Assembly: GCA_001799895.1 (NCBI GenBank)
Contig: MGUI01000007.1
Span: forward strand, 1-64,000
Reading direction: 5' to 3'
DNA: 64,000 nucleotides
From: Elusimicrobia bacterium GWD2_63_28
GTDB lineage: Bacteria; Elusimicrobiota; Elusimicrobia; Elusimicrobiales; UBA9959
The stretch's first letter is position 1; each line of letters begins with the position of its first letter. This document shows positions 1-7,652 of the stretch, piece after piece. The notes under the pieces are model-generated. The model searched no databases. It was given only the letters and a program-made list of their open reading frames with translations, and was not told the DNA's origin. The position numbers were made by a program, and so were the translations under genes.

Positions 1-30
1 CAACCCGCTGAAAAGTGGCGTCAGCTCTGG

Positions 31-58
31 AATTAGGAATTAGGAATCAGCGTCCCCT
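31..58. repeat. Partial copy of the TCAGCGTCCCCT repeat
   Basis: A short stretch with two AATTAGGAAT-like units ends in TCAGCGTCCCCT. The same combination, AATTAGGAAT followed by TCAGCGTCCCCT, forms the right arm of the inverted repeat at 6035-6119. It is probably a degraded copy of that intergenic element. No gene was seen in positions 1-117. Confidence 0.5.
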
Positions 59-117
59 CCCGCTTTCACGACGGGGAATAGGCCTTTAGGCCCAGGGGAG
101 GCAGGGTCTTAGGTCGT

Positions 118-146
118 TTGACATTCGTCAACCCGCGTGATACAAC
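118..146 (+). promoter_or_regulatory. Sigma70-type promoter for the C11 peptidase gene
   Basis: A perfect TTGACA -35 box at 118-123 is followed after 17 bases by TACAAC at 141-146. A TG one base upstream of the -10 gives an extended -10. Transcription would start near 153, leaving a leader of about 34 bases before the ATG at 187. The box sequences and spacing are seen directly; activity is inferred. Confidence 0.6.
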
Positions 147-186
147 ATCACAACGCAGCAAACCAGTTTAGCAGAGAGGAGGTCTT

Positions 187-1497
187 ATGAAAACCGCGCT
201 TAAAGCAGTACTCGCACTCTTCATCATCCCCGGTGCAGGGCTTTATGCCCAGGATTTCACGGGACAGGATTTCCGCGAGGCCCTCGATAACGCCCGCCAG
301 GGAACCAGCTCCGTCACGCTCCCTAAGCCCGTGCTGGAAGAGACCCCGGTCGCCTTCCCCGAGGACAACGCCGCCGCCTCCCGCGAGAAAGAGTGGACCA
401 TCATGGTCTTCGTCAACGGCAAGAACAACCTGGAGGGGGACGGCCTCGCCGACATCAACGAGATGGAGAAGATCGGCTCCACCCGCGGCGTCAACATTAT
501 AGTCGAGCTCGGCCAGATGTCCGACAACAGCATGGCCAGGTACTACATCACCAAAGACAGGAAACCCGAAAAGATCACCTCCCGGCGGCTGGGCAGCGCC
601 AGCGGCGTGGACATGGGCGACCCTGCCGCGGTGAAGGATTTCGCCCTGTGGGCCCAGCGCCGCTTCCCGGCCAAGAAATACATGCTGATCCTCTGGGACC
701 ACGGCTCCGGCTGGCTCAAGGGCAACCCCGTGGAAGAGCCCAGCTCCTCCAAGGGCATCTCCGACGACTGGATAACCGGCCATAATATAGATACTCCTCA
801 GCTCGGCCGCCTGGTGCGCGACATAGAGGCCGGCGGCGGCAGGGTGGACCTGCTGGCCATGGACGCCTGCCTGATGCAGATGGTGGAAGTGGCCTACGAG
901 ATGAAGGACACCAAGGTTTCCCACATCGCCGCCTCCGAAGAGATAGAGCCCGGCTCCGGCTACCCCTACGACAAGTGGCTGGCCCCGCTGGCCCTCCGGC
1001 CCTCCATGACCGCGGCCCAGCTCGGCACCATCGTGGCCCAGGAATACCTGAAGGCGAACCCGTACGGCTTCCAGGGCATCGGCCTTACCTATTCCGTGCT
1101 CGAGGTCGCCAAGGTTCCGCAGCTGGCCGTAAAGCTGGACGCCCTGGCGAAGGCCGCCATGGCCGCCAACGACAAGGCCGCCGTGCTGCGCGCCCGGGCC
1201 GAGGCCACCCGCTACTCCCTGGGGGACAACAAGGACCTGCGCCGCTTCGCCCAACTGCTGATGCAGCACAGCGCGAACGCCGAGGTTAAGACCGCCGCGG
1301 CCGAGGTCGAGAGGCTGATGGCCGGCACTGAGGGCCCGGTGATCTTCACCGGCGTCAGCGCCAACAGGCCCACCCTTTCCCACGGCGCCGCGGTCTACCT
1401 GCCCGAGAACGCCGACGACATCAGCGGCTACAGCGAGCTCAAGATGTCGGCCGACACGCAGTGGGACGAGTTCGTGAAATGGATACTGGAGCCTTAA
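187..1497 (+). CDS. Secreted clostripain-family (C11) cysteine peptidase
   Basis: The 436-residue protein starts with a signal peptide (basic MKTALK, hydrophobic core, AYAQ-like cleavage near residue 21), so it is exported. The catalytic motifs of peptidase family C11 are present: LWDHGSGW with the catalytic His at about 172 and MDACLM with the nucleophile Cys at about 228, within an Asp/Gly-rich caspase-like fold. Family members cleave after basic residues (clostripain, Arg); the specificity here is not visible. The start is set by an AGAGGAGG Shine-Dalgarno 5 bases upstream. The gene stands alone, with its own promoter at 118-146 and a terminator at 1515-1545. It is probably a periplasmic or secreted protease; the substrate is unknown. 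Confidence 0.88.
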   Translation: MKTALKAVLALFIIPGAGLYAQDFTGQDFREALDNARQGTSSVTLPKPVLEETPVAFPEDNAAASREKEWTIMVFVNGKNNLEGDGLADINEMEKIGSTRGVNIIVELGQMSDNSMARYYITKDRKPEKITSRRLGSASGVDMGDPAAVKDFALWAQRRFPAKKYMLILWDHGSGWLKGNPVEEPSSSKGISDDWITGHNIDTPQLGRLVRDIEAGGGRVDLLAMDACLMQMVEVAYEMKDTKVSHIAASEEIEPGSGYPYDKWLAPLALRPSMTAAQLGTIVAQEYLKANPYGFQGIGLTYSVLEVAKVPQLAVKLDALAKAAMAANDKAAVLRARAEATRYSLGDNKDLRRFAQLLMQHSANAEVKTAAAEVERLMAGTEGPVIFTGVSANRPTLSHGAAVYLPENADDISGYSELKMSADTQWDEFVKWILEP

Positions 1498-1514
1498 GCC
1501 TCCCGGCAGATCTT

Positions 1515-1545
1515 AAAAGCCCCGGCGGACACCGGGGCTTTTTTG
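1515..1545 (+). terminator. Rho-independent terminator after the C11 peptidase
   Basis: The GC stem AGCCCCGG / CCGGGGCT with loop CGGACA is followed by six T. It lies 18 bases after the stop codon. An almost identical hairpin with the same loop occurs at 7317-7348. Confidence 0.85.
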
Positions 1546-1673
1546 CGCCCCGGCCCCAGGATGTTCTTTTATGGATTGAGAGTATCGACACTGCCGCTCA
1601 CCAGCCCGGCGCCGCGCCGGGCGGAAAGAACCTGCACGGTTTTTTAGTATCATAAATAAAACGGGCTGCGCTT

Positions 1674-1757
1674 ACGCGTAATTTTAAAAAATGCGCCCGG
1701 CGAAGGGGAAAAAGGCGGGAGGAACCGGAGATAACCGCGCTTAGGTTCCCTGCAATT
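1674..1757. repeat. Dispersed intergenic repeat, copy A
   Basis: An 84-base element runs from ACGCGTAATTTT through a run of A, GGGGAAAAAGGCGGGA and GATAACCGCGC to TTAGGTTCCCTGCAATT. Copy B at 3983-4066 has the same order and length; copy C (7271-7314) and fragment D (6128-6144) keep only the right part. It ends 15 bases before the GH4 start codon, so it may also supply leader sequence. The rest of the 1498-1772 gap holds the terminator and nothing else recognisable. Confidence 0.75.
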
Positions 1758-1772
1758 CTCAAGAGGTTTACC

Positions 1773-3068
1773 ATGACAAAGCTGGCTATCGTAGGGGCGG
1801 GGTCGAGTTACACTCCACTCCTTATCGACCACATATTGAATTCCGGGCTGGACCAGGCGGTGTCCGAAGTCTGCCTGATGGACATTGACGCCGGGCGCCT
1901 GAAGGCCGTGCACGGCTTCACGCAACGGCTGGCGGAAAAGTCCAAGTCGAAGCTGGCCATCAAGGCTACGCTAAATCTTAACGATGCGGTGAAGGGCGCC
2001 AAGATAGTGGTGCCGCAGATACGCGTGGGCATGATGGCCGCGCGCCGGCGCGACGAGGAACTGGGCCGCAGGTACGGCATTATCGGCCAGGAGACCACGG
2101 GCGTGGGCGGCTTCTCCAAGGCCTTGCGCACCATCCCCCAGATCCGCAAGATCGCCGACGCCCTGCTGCGCTACGGCGCCAAGGACCCCTGGCTGGTGAA
2201 TTTCACCAACCCGGTGGGCATCGTCACCGAGGCGCTGGTGCGCTTCCACGAGATCAGGGCCGTGGGCATCTGCAACGGCTCGCTTACCATGCACAAGGGC
2301 GTGAGCGACCTGATCGGCGCGCGCATGGAGGACACCGAGATAGATTACGTAGGGCCAAACCATTTCGCCTGGGTTCTCGACGTGCGCCGGAAGGGCCGCT
2401 CCGTTCTCCCCGCGGTCATAAAGAAGATGATAGAGAAGGAAGGCCTGCCGACGGCGCTCAATATCACCAAGGTGAAGATGACGCCGGAGATAATGGCGCG
2501 CGCGAGGATAATCCCGACCGGCTACCACAAGTATTTCTTCCACGCCGGCGCGGTGGTGAAAGAGGACCAGTCAACGCCGTCCCGCGCGGTCAAGGTGGCC
2601 GAGATAGAACGGCGTATCTTCGCGGCCTACCGCTCGCCGTCGGTCTCGGAGATCCCCGAGGCAGTCAAGGAGCGCGGCGGCGCCTTCTACAACGTGGTAG
2701 CCTACGACGTCATCGCCTGCCTGCTGGGCCTGCAGAAGAAGCGCGTCACCGTGGCCGTGCCCAATAACGGCACTTACGACGGCTTCGAAAAAGAGCATGT
2801 GCTTGAAATGCCTTGTATGATAGACAAGAACGGCTATAAGCCGTTGAAGACGGCACAGCTGCCGGTCTTCGCCAAGGGGCTGTCGCAGCGGATAAAGGCC
2901 TACGAAGCGCTTACCGCCGAGGCCGCGTGGAAATGCGACTTCGACCTGGCCTACCAGGCGCTGCTCCTGAACCCGCTAACCCCCGACGCGGACGTGACTT
3001 TCCGCCTGCTCAAAGCCGTCCTCGCCCAGAACTCCGCCTTCCTGCCGCCCTACAGGGGGGGCCGGTGA
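1773..3068 (+). CDS. Glycoside hydrolase family 4 (6-phospho-glycosidase / alpha-galactosidase type)
   Basis: The 431-residue protein has the NAD-binding N terminus of GH4 (VGAGSSYTPLL, residues 6-16), NPVGIVTEA, and the metal-binding pair GICNGS (Cys167) and GPNHF (His197). Family enzymes use NAD+ and a divalent metal to cleave glycosides by oxidation, elimination and re-reduction, often on 6-phosphosugars. The best resemblance is to LicH/CelF-type 6-phospho-beta-glucosidases, but substrate and anomer cannot be read from sequence. It is cytoplasmic, with no signal peptide. The start has an AAGAGGT ribosome site. The 3' end overlaps the sugar kinase start by 4 bases (GTGA), so the two are translationally coupled, which fits glycoside cleavage followed by phosphorylation of a released sugar. 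Confidence 0.85.
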   Translation: MTKLAIVGAGSSYTPLLIDHILNSGLDQAVSEVCLMDIDAGRLKAVHGFTQRLAEKSKSKLAIKATLNLNDAVKGAKIVVPQIRVGMMAARRRDEELGRRYGIIGQETTGVGGFSKALRTIPQIRKIADALLRYGAKDPWLVNFTNPVGIVTEALVRFHEIRAVGICNGSLTMHKGVSDLIGARMEDTEIDYVGPNHFAWVLDVRRKGRSVLPAVIKKMIEKEGLPTALNITKVKMTPEIMARARIIPTGYHKYFFHAGAVVKEDQSTPSRAVKVAEIERRIFAAYRSPSVSEIPEAVKERGGAFYNVVAYDVIACLLGLQKKRVTVAVPNNGTYDGFEKEHVLEMPCMIDKNGYKPLKTAQLPVFAKGLSQRIKAYEALTAEAAWKCDFDLAYQALLLNPLTPDADVTFRLLKAVLAQNSAFLPPYRGGR

Positions 3069-3973
3069 AGTATTTCCTGGGCGTGGACAGCGGCGGCACC
3101 AAGATAGCCGTGGCCCTGAAGACGGATGCCGGGGCGGTGCGCGTGGCCCGGGTGCCGGGCGCGAACCTGGAGGCAAAGGGCGTAAAGGCCGTTTACGCCC
3201 TTATCAAGCGGGGGGTGGATAAACTCGCCCGCGGCAGCAAGATCGAACTGTCCGGCGCCCGCTTCTGCCTTTGCGGCATAGATTTTCCCCGCGACGCAGA
3301 AATGGTGGAGCCCTACTTCAGAGAGCGCCTTAAGCGCGATTTCGGCTATACCGGGCCCCTGGCCTTCGAGAACGACGCCTTCGCGGCGCTGCGCGCCGGC
3401 ACGACGGCGCGGCCCGGCTTCATAATTTCACTCGGCACTGGCTTCACCATAGCCGCCATAGACGCCCGGGGCCACGAGCGGCTGGTCTGCGATTACCAGG
3501 TAAGGAATTTGCTGATTACCATGACCCTCGGCGTCTCGAGCGCGGCCCACGGCCTGCTGCCGGGGAACAAACCCTCGCGCCTGCTCGGCGAGATAATGCG
3601 GCTGGCGCGCTGCAAAACTCCCTATGACCTGCTGGCGCGGCTGTGGGCCTGCGATTTCAGGAAATACGCCAAACCCCTGCCGCAGGAGCTCAAGCACAAG
3701 TTCGTGCCGCTGTTCTACAGGTATTACGCCAAGGGCGACCCGCTGGCCGTCATGATACTCGGCGAATACGTCGAAAGGATAGCCCGCGCCCTCTCCGCCC
3801 TGAAGAAATTCGCCGGGAGCGAAGGCACCGTGGTCTTTTCGGGCAGCTTCTTCACCAAGTATCCCGTGGAAAGCGCGTTCTTCAGGAAGGAAATACTGGG
3901 CCGGGCCGGCTTCCGCCGGGCGCGGCAGGTAACCCTCGACAAAGAACCGGTCTATGGGGCCGTTCTCCCCTAG
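3065..3973 (+). CDS. BadF/BcrA-type ATPase, probable N-acetylhexosamine or related sugar kinase
   Basis: The 302-residue protein is an actin-fold kinase: phosphate-1 loop FLGVDSGGTKIAVAL at the N terminus, END.AFAALRAGT in the middle, phosphate-2 loop ISLGTGFTIA, and a C-terminal adenosine motif TVVFSGSFFTK. This is the BadF/BadG/BcrA ATPase family, which includes N-acetylglucosamine kinases. The reading frame is open further upstream, but the GTG at 3065 is preferred: it overlaps the GH4 stop by 4 bases, has a G-rich ribosome site and places the phosphate loop where the family has it. As GH4's partner it probably phosphorylates the released sugar; an activator ATPase for a radical dehydratase is less likely because the cysteines for an Fe-S cluster are not seen. 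Confidence 0.75.
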   Translation: MKYFLGVDSGGTKIAVALKTDAGAVRVARVPGANLEAKGVKAVYALIKRGVDKLARGSKIELSGARFCLCGIDFPRDAEMVEPYFRERLKRDFGYTGPLAFENDAFAALRAGTTARPGFIISLGTGFTIAAIDARGHERLVCDYQVRNLLITMTLGVSSAAHGLLPGNKPSRLLGEIMRLARCKTPYDLLARLWACDFRKYAKPLPQELKHKFVPLFYRYYAKGDPLAVMILGEYVERIARALSALKKFAGSEGTVVFSGSFFTKYPVESAFFRKEILGRAGFRRARQVTLDKEPVYGAVLP

Positions 3974-3982
3974 CCGGTACGC

Positions 3983-4066
3983 ACGCGTAATTTAAAAAAA
4001 ACGCGTCCGGGGAGGGGGAAAAAGGCGGGAGAACCGACGATAACCGCGCTTAGGTTTCCTGCAGTT
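3983..4066. repeat. Dispersed intergenic repeat, copy B
   Basis: This is the best-preserved copy. It holds ACGCGTAATTT, a run of eight A, ACGCGTCCGG, GGGGGAAAAAGGCGGGA, GAACCGACGATAACCGCGC and TTAGGTTTCCTGCAGTT. It starts ten bases after the sugar kinase stop codon. The 120 bases between it and kefB hold a 36-codon frame (4081-4191) that overlaps the kefB start; it is not called as a gene. Confidence 0.75.
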
Positions 4067-4187
4067 TGCCGTCCGCATCCATGCCAACACCATCAAAGAG
4101 GCGCTCGGGGCTGTCCCGGCGAATCGCGCCGGAGGAAAGGGGAAGAAGCGGCGCGGCGGCGGCCGCGCTCATGGATCCTGAAATAAC

Positions 4188-5996
4188 ATGAAACTCACAA
4201 TAAAAACACCGGTGTTTAGTCTTTTTCTTATATCCCTGCTGCCGTCGGCCGGGTTCTGCTCTGACGGCGGCAGTCATTCGCTGATCGGCAATATAGCCGT
4301 GGCCATTACGGCCGCAGCCGGGATGGGCCTGCTGATGAAGATTCTACGGCAGCCTGTCATTTTCGGCCAACTGCTGGCCGGCCTCCTCATCGGGCCCGTA
4401 GGCCTCGGCCTCATAACCGACCACGCACAGATAGTCACCATAGCCGAAATAGGCCTTATCCTACTGCTGTTCATGATCGGCCTGGAGATAGACCTGCATA
4501 AGATGCTCTCGGCCGGGAAAATGGTGCTGTTGCCGGGGCTTCTGCAGTTCCCGATCTGCGTCGGGCTGGCCTACGCCGCCTTCGGCCTGCTGGAGGGGGC
4601 CGGAATAAGCCTGGGGGGCGGATACGCGCGTCTTTACTTCTCCGTGGCCGTTGCCCTGAGCAGTACGATGATCGTCATCAAGCTGCTCTATGACAAATTC
4701 GAACTCGACACACTGGCCGGCCGCATCACCGTCGGCATACTGATATTCCAGGATATCTGGGCGATAATAGTCCTAGCCATACAGCCCAACCTCGCCGACC
4801 CGCGCCTGATCGGCATGCTTAAAACATTTATGGCCGGAGCGCTGCTTGTCGCCGCGGCGATGGCCGTCAGCAAGTATATGCTGCCGCGGATATTCCGGCT
4901 TGTGGCCAAGGTGCCAGAGCTGATGCTGGTTCTCAGCCTGGGCTGGTGTTTCCTGGTGGCGCTGGTCGCCGCGCGGCCGGAGGTCGGCCTTTCGATGGAG
5001 ATGGGGGCGCTCATAGCCGGCGTCTCGCTGGCCACCTTCCCCTACAACCTTGACGTCATAGCCAAGGTCGTCAGTATCAGGGATTTTTTTATAACGCTGT
5101 TCTTCGTGGCGCTGGGGATGCAGATACCGATGCCCGACAAAGGGATGATTCTGGCCGCCGGGGCAGCCGCTGCGGTGGCGCTGCTGGTGCGCGTGCCCGG
5201 CATCTTCGGGGTGCTTTACCCGCTCAGGGCCGGCCACAGGGTATCGCTGTTGACCACGATAAACCTCTCTCAGGTCAGCGAGTTCTCGCTGGTCATCCTC
5301 ACGCTCGGCGCCGGCTTCGGGCATATCGGGGGGGAGACCGTCACCACCGGCATCTGGGTTTTCTCGATCCTGGCCGTGCTTTCGACGTACCTGGTCAATT
5401 ACAGCCACCAGCTGCAGGCCTCCGGGGCCAGGCTCCTCGCCTCTGCGGGGCTTAAGGACATAGGCAGCCAGGAGGAAAAGGCCCTGCACGGCAGTTTCAA
5501 GCCGGTGGTGCTGCTTGGCTTTTACCGCACCGCCAGCGCGATGGTCGCGGACCTCGCGGCCCGCAGCCCGGAAACGCTCGCTCATCTGAAAGTGGTGGAC
5601 TTCAACCCGGTGGTGAAGAAAAAACTGGACGCGCTGGGAGTGGCCTGCGTCTATGGCGATATAAGCCACCCGGATACGCTCAAGCACGCCCATCTTGAGG
5701 AATCAAAAGTGTTCATCTGCACCCTGCCCGACCACATAATCAAGGGCAGCACCAACCTGCGCCTGCTGAAGTCCCTCAGGTCTATGTTTCCGGGCGCCGC
5801 CTTCGTTATGACGGCCGAGAAACCCGCCGCCGCGGCCGAGCTGTACGGAGCCGGGGCGGATTACGTGCTGCAGCCCTCTGCCCTTTCGGGCGAGGCGGCG
5901 GCCAGGATAGCGGAGCACGCGATGGACGGTTCGCTGACCGCGCGCCGTGAGGAGGCCGTGACCGCGCTCGCGTCGCGGGAAGAGATATTGCAGTAG
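4188..5996 (+). CDS. KefB/CPA2-type monovalent cation:proton antiporter with C-terminal RCK domain
   Basis: The 602-residue protein starts with a signal-like segment ending near residue 25. About twelve membrane segments of the Na+/H+ exchanger fold follow up to about residue 410, including GQLLAGLLIGP and a FQDIWAII segment typical of CPA2 antiporters. A cytoplasmic RCK/TrkA-N domain occupies about 430-570. CPA2 proteins exchange K+ or Na+ for H+ at the inner membrane under control of the RCK ligand. The nucleotide motif is unusual: LLGFYRTAS stands where GxGxxG is expected, so NAD(H) binding may be lost. No strong ribosome site precedes the ATG. It is a single gene; whether it is a channel-like efflux system or a strict antiporter is open. 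Confidence 0.82.
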   Translation: MKLTIKTPVFSLFLISLLPSAGFCSDGGSHSLIGNIAVAITAAAGMGLLMKILRQPVIFGQLLAGLLIGPVGLGLITDHAQIVTIAEIGLILLLFMIGLEIDLHKMLSAGKMVLLPGLLQFPICVGLAYAAFGLLEGAGISLGGGYARLYFSVAVALSSTMIVIKLLYDKFELDTLAGRITVGILIFQDIWAIIVLAIQPNLADPRLIGMLKTFMAGALLVAAAMAVSKYMLPRIFRLVAKVPELMLVLSLGWCFLVALVAARPEVGLSMEMGALIAGVSLATFPYNLDVIAKVVSIRDFFITLFFVALGMQIPMPDKGMILAAGAAAAVALLVRVPGIFGVLYPLRAGHRVSLLTTINLSQVSEFSLVILTLGAGFGHIGGETVTTGIWVFSILAVLSTYLVNYSHQLQASGARLLASAGLKDIGSQEEKALHGSFKPVVLLGFYRTASAMVADLAARSPETLAHLKVVDFNPVVKKKLDALGVACVYGDISHPDTLKHAHLEESKVFICTLPDHIIKGSTNLRLLKSLRSMFPGAAFVMTAEKPAAAAELYGAGADYVLQPSALSGEAAARIAEHAMDGSLTARREEAVTALASREEILQ

Positions 5997-6034
5997 CGGT
6001 TTTGTCAGGAGTCCCGGGTCACCGAGGGGGAGAC

Positions 6035-6119
6035 AGGGGACGCTGATGACTATATGACTATTTTCCCCCATCAAAGATTGAATTATCCGTAATTAGGAAT
6101 ATAGTCATCAGCGTCCCCT
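6035..6119. repeat. Inverted repeat, REP/MITE-like
   Basis: Arms 6035-6053 (AGGGGACGCTGATGACTAT) and 6101-6119 are perfect 19-base inverted repeats around a 47-base AT-rich centre. The right arm with its flank AATTAGGAAT reappears at 31-58. Such GGGGAC...GTCCCC palindromes are typical of REP or MITE elements mobilised by Y1 transposases; no transposase is in the window. A structured RNA is the alternative. Confidence 0.65.
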
Positions 6120-6127
6120 ACCCCACA

Positions 6128-6144
6128 TTAAGTTTCCTGCAGTT
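6128..6144. repeat. Dispersed intergenic repeat, fragment D
   Basis: TTAAGTTTCCTGCAGTT differs by one base from the right end of copy B (TTAGGTTTCCTGCAGTT). The rest of the element is missing. It sits 8 bases after the inverted repeat ending at 6119. Confidence 0.45.
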
Positions 6145-6297
6145 CCGAACGCTGATCTGCGGCGGCTGCTCTGAAGGCCTCCTCGCCGCCGAGGCCTCCG
6201 CGGGCAAGTAGCACGGCGCCCTGCCCTGTCGATACCCGCTTTGATGTTTCATATAATTACACAACTGCGCATTCGCCCCTGACCGGAGGTAGACCAT

Positions 6298-7119
6298 ATG
6301 AAAGGAATAAAGATCGGCTTAGTCCTGGCGTCGGTGTTTTGTATGTCCTTTGCGGCGTGCAAGGAGCGCACGAACGAGGGCGAGGCTGACGTCCGGAGCT
6401 TGAACGATCCCACAGCGTATTACGACAAGGGGAACTTCTACGCCGAGAAGGGCGAATTCGAAAAGGCCGCAAAGAGCTACTCAAAAGCGATAGAACTCAA
6501 CCCGGCGTACGCCATGGCGTACGCCAACCGGGGGGGCGTCTATATCGAGCTTGGCGACACCGCCAGGGGTATAGAGAACCTTTCCAAAGCGATAGAACTC
6601 AACCCGAGGGAGAGTTCGTTCTATTTCAACCTGGGGAACCTTTATACCAGGCGGGGCGAGCACGACAAAGCCCTGCCGTATTATTCCAAGGTTATAGAAT
6701 TAAACCCGAAGGACGCCGAGGCTTTATATTCCCGCGGGCTCACCTACCGGATGAAGGGCGCGTACGATTCGGCGATCGAGGACTACTCCGCGGCTATCGG
6801 CGCCTTTCCTAAATACTACCAGGCGTATTCGGGCCGGGGCCAGGCCTTCGCCAGGATCAACGAGTATGAAAAAGCGATAGAGGATTATACCTCGGCGCTG
6901 GCGATCAAGCCTAAATACTTCGAAGCGTACTATAACCGAGGCAACGCTTACGCAAGGGCCCAGGAGCCGGGAAGGGCCATCGCCGATTATTCCTCCGCGA
7001 TAGAACTTGACCCGAAAAGCGCCAAGGCCTATCACAACCGCGGCCTGATCTACCGGGCGCTAGGCGAGGCCCGTAAGGCCGACGAGGACGAAAAGAAGTT
7101 TCAAAGCCTTTACAAGTAG
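6298..7119 (+). CDS. TPR-repeat lipoprotein
   Basis: The 273-residue protein has a lipoprotein signal (MKGIKIGLVL...) with a SFAAC lipobox and acylated Cys at residue 21. It is then made of about seven consecutive 34-residue tetratricopeptide repeats (YYDKGNFYAEKGEFEKAAK, AYANRGGVYIELGD and so on). TPR arrays are scaffolds for protein-protein contacts; no catalytic motif is present. A strong GGAGG lies 9 bases before the ATG. The following Asp is absent from position +2 (the residue is Lys), so transport to the outer membrane is expected if Lol rules hold. The gene is single, and its role is unknown beyond envelope scaffolding. Confidence 0.85.
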   Translation: MKGIKIGLVLASVFCMSFAACKERTNEGEADVRSLNDPTAYYDKGNFYAEKGEFEKAAKSYSKAIELNPAYAMAYANRGGVYIELGDTARGIENLSKAIELNPRESSFYFNLGNLYTRRGEHDKALPYYSKVIELNPKDAEALYSRGLTYRMKGAYDSAIEDYSAAIGAFPKYYQAYSGRGQAFARINEYEKAIEDYTSALAIKPKYFEAYYNRGNAYARAQEPGRAIADYSSAIELDPKSAKAYHNRGLIYRALGEARKADEDEKKFQSLYK

Positions 7120-7270
7120 CGGCCGGGCACGAAAAGGAGCCTGGTCCCGCTAGCGCGACGTTTCCGCCTTTTCAGTCAGGAACTCCACCAGGCAGCCCCT
7201 TTTATTTACCGCGTCCTTTCTCCCGTGGTTAAGCGGGATATCCCCCTCAACCTGATTTTCTCCCCCTTGG

Positions 7271-7314
7271 AGGCGGGGGAACCGACGATAACCTGGCTTA
7301 TGTTTCCTGCAGTT
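7271..7314. repeat. Dispersed intergenic repeat, copy C
   Basis: The right half of the element: GGCGGGGGAACCGACGATAACC, then CTTATGTTTCCTGCAGTT. The left A-rich half is absent. The copy runs directly into the hairpin at 7317. The stretch 7120-7270 shows no gene. Confidence 0.65.
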
Positions 7315-7316
7315 AG

Positions 7317-7348
7317 AAGGCCCCGGCGGACACCGGGGCTTTTTTTGC
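7317..7348 (+). terminator. Rho-independent terminator hairpin
   Basis: A GGCCCCGG / CCGGGGCT stem, the same CGGACA loop as at 1515-1545, and seven T. It lies about 200 bases after the TPR lipoprotein gene and just before the next operon. The flanking GCGCCCC...TTCTTTTAT is also shared with the first copy, which suggests a duplicated block. Confidence 0.75.
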
Positions 7349-7376
7349 GCCCCGCCGCCGCGCGGCCGTTCTTTTA

Positions 7377-7382
7377 TATAAT
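7377..7382 (+). promoter_or_regulatory. -10 box close to the start codon
   Basis: TATAAT ends six bases before the ATG at 7389. With normal spacing the transcript would begin at or next to the ATG, giving a leaderless mRNA. No -35 match or ribosome site was seen. Confidence 0.4.
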
Positions 7383-7388
7383 TAAGGC

Positions 7389-7652
7389 ATGCATAACCGC
7401 ATAAAGCGCCTGGAGCAGCTCGTGAACGACGCTACAGCGCTTATCGCCCGGCTCAAAGAGGAGAACGGGGTGCTCAAGCAGCAGGTGGAGCTGCTGAGCG
7501 CGGCCCGCAGCAAGTCCGCCTCCAACACTTCCGCCGCGCGCGACCTGGCCGATTTCAAGGCCAAGGTGCGCCGCCGCCTGGAGAAGATCTGTTCCAGGAT
7601 AGAAAAGTTCAACGACCGGCAGCCCGGCCTTTTCGAGGACGACGATGAATAG
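7389..7652 (+). CDS. Small coiled-coil protein, possible ZapB-like partner of ZapA
   Basis: The 87-residue protein is almost entirely predicted heptad coiled coil (RLEQLVNDATALIARLKEEN and onward), ending in an acidic tail. It resembles the small coiled-coil cell division proteins of the ZapB/FtsB type in size and pattern, but no specific motif identifies it. Its stop codon overlaps the next start (the ZapA gene begins at 7645), so the two are co-translated. No Shine-Dalgarno is seen, and the TATAAT box is only six bases from the ATG. Function is inferred from the neighbour. Confidence 0.65.
   Translation: MHNRIKRLEQLVNDATALIARLKEENGVLKQQVELLSAARSKSASNTSAARDLADFKAKVRRRLEKICSRIEKFNDRQPGLFEDDDE

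Larger units (their letters stand above)
5997..6297. other. Intergenic region with inverted repeat and repeat fragment
   Basis: These 301 bases hold the perfect inverted repeat at 6035-6119, the repeat fragment D at 6128-6144 and a TATAAT box at 6252-6257 that may be the -10 of the TPR lipoprotein gene. No convincing -35 or coding frame was seen. Confidence 0.5.

Noticed and set aside
1498-1655. Small frame after the C11 peptidase
   Set aside because: It overlaps the terminator and the intergenic repeat region; no ribosome site or family.
4081-4191. 36-codon frame overlapping the kefB start
   Set aside because: No ribosome site, Arg/Ala/Gly-rich sequence without a family; another frame also looks protein-like. 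Not supported as a gene.
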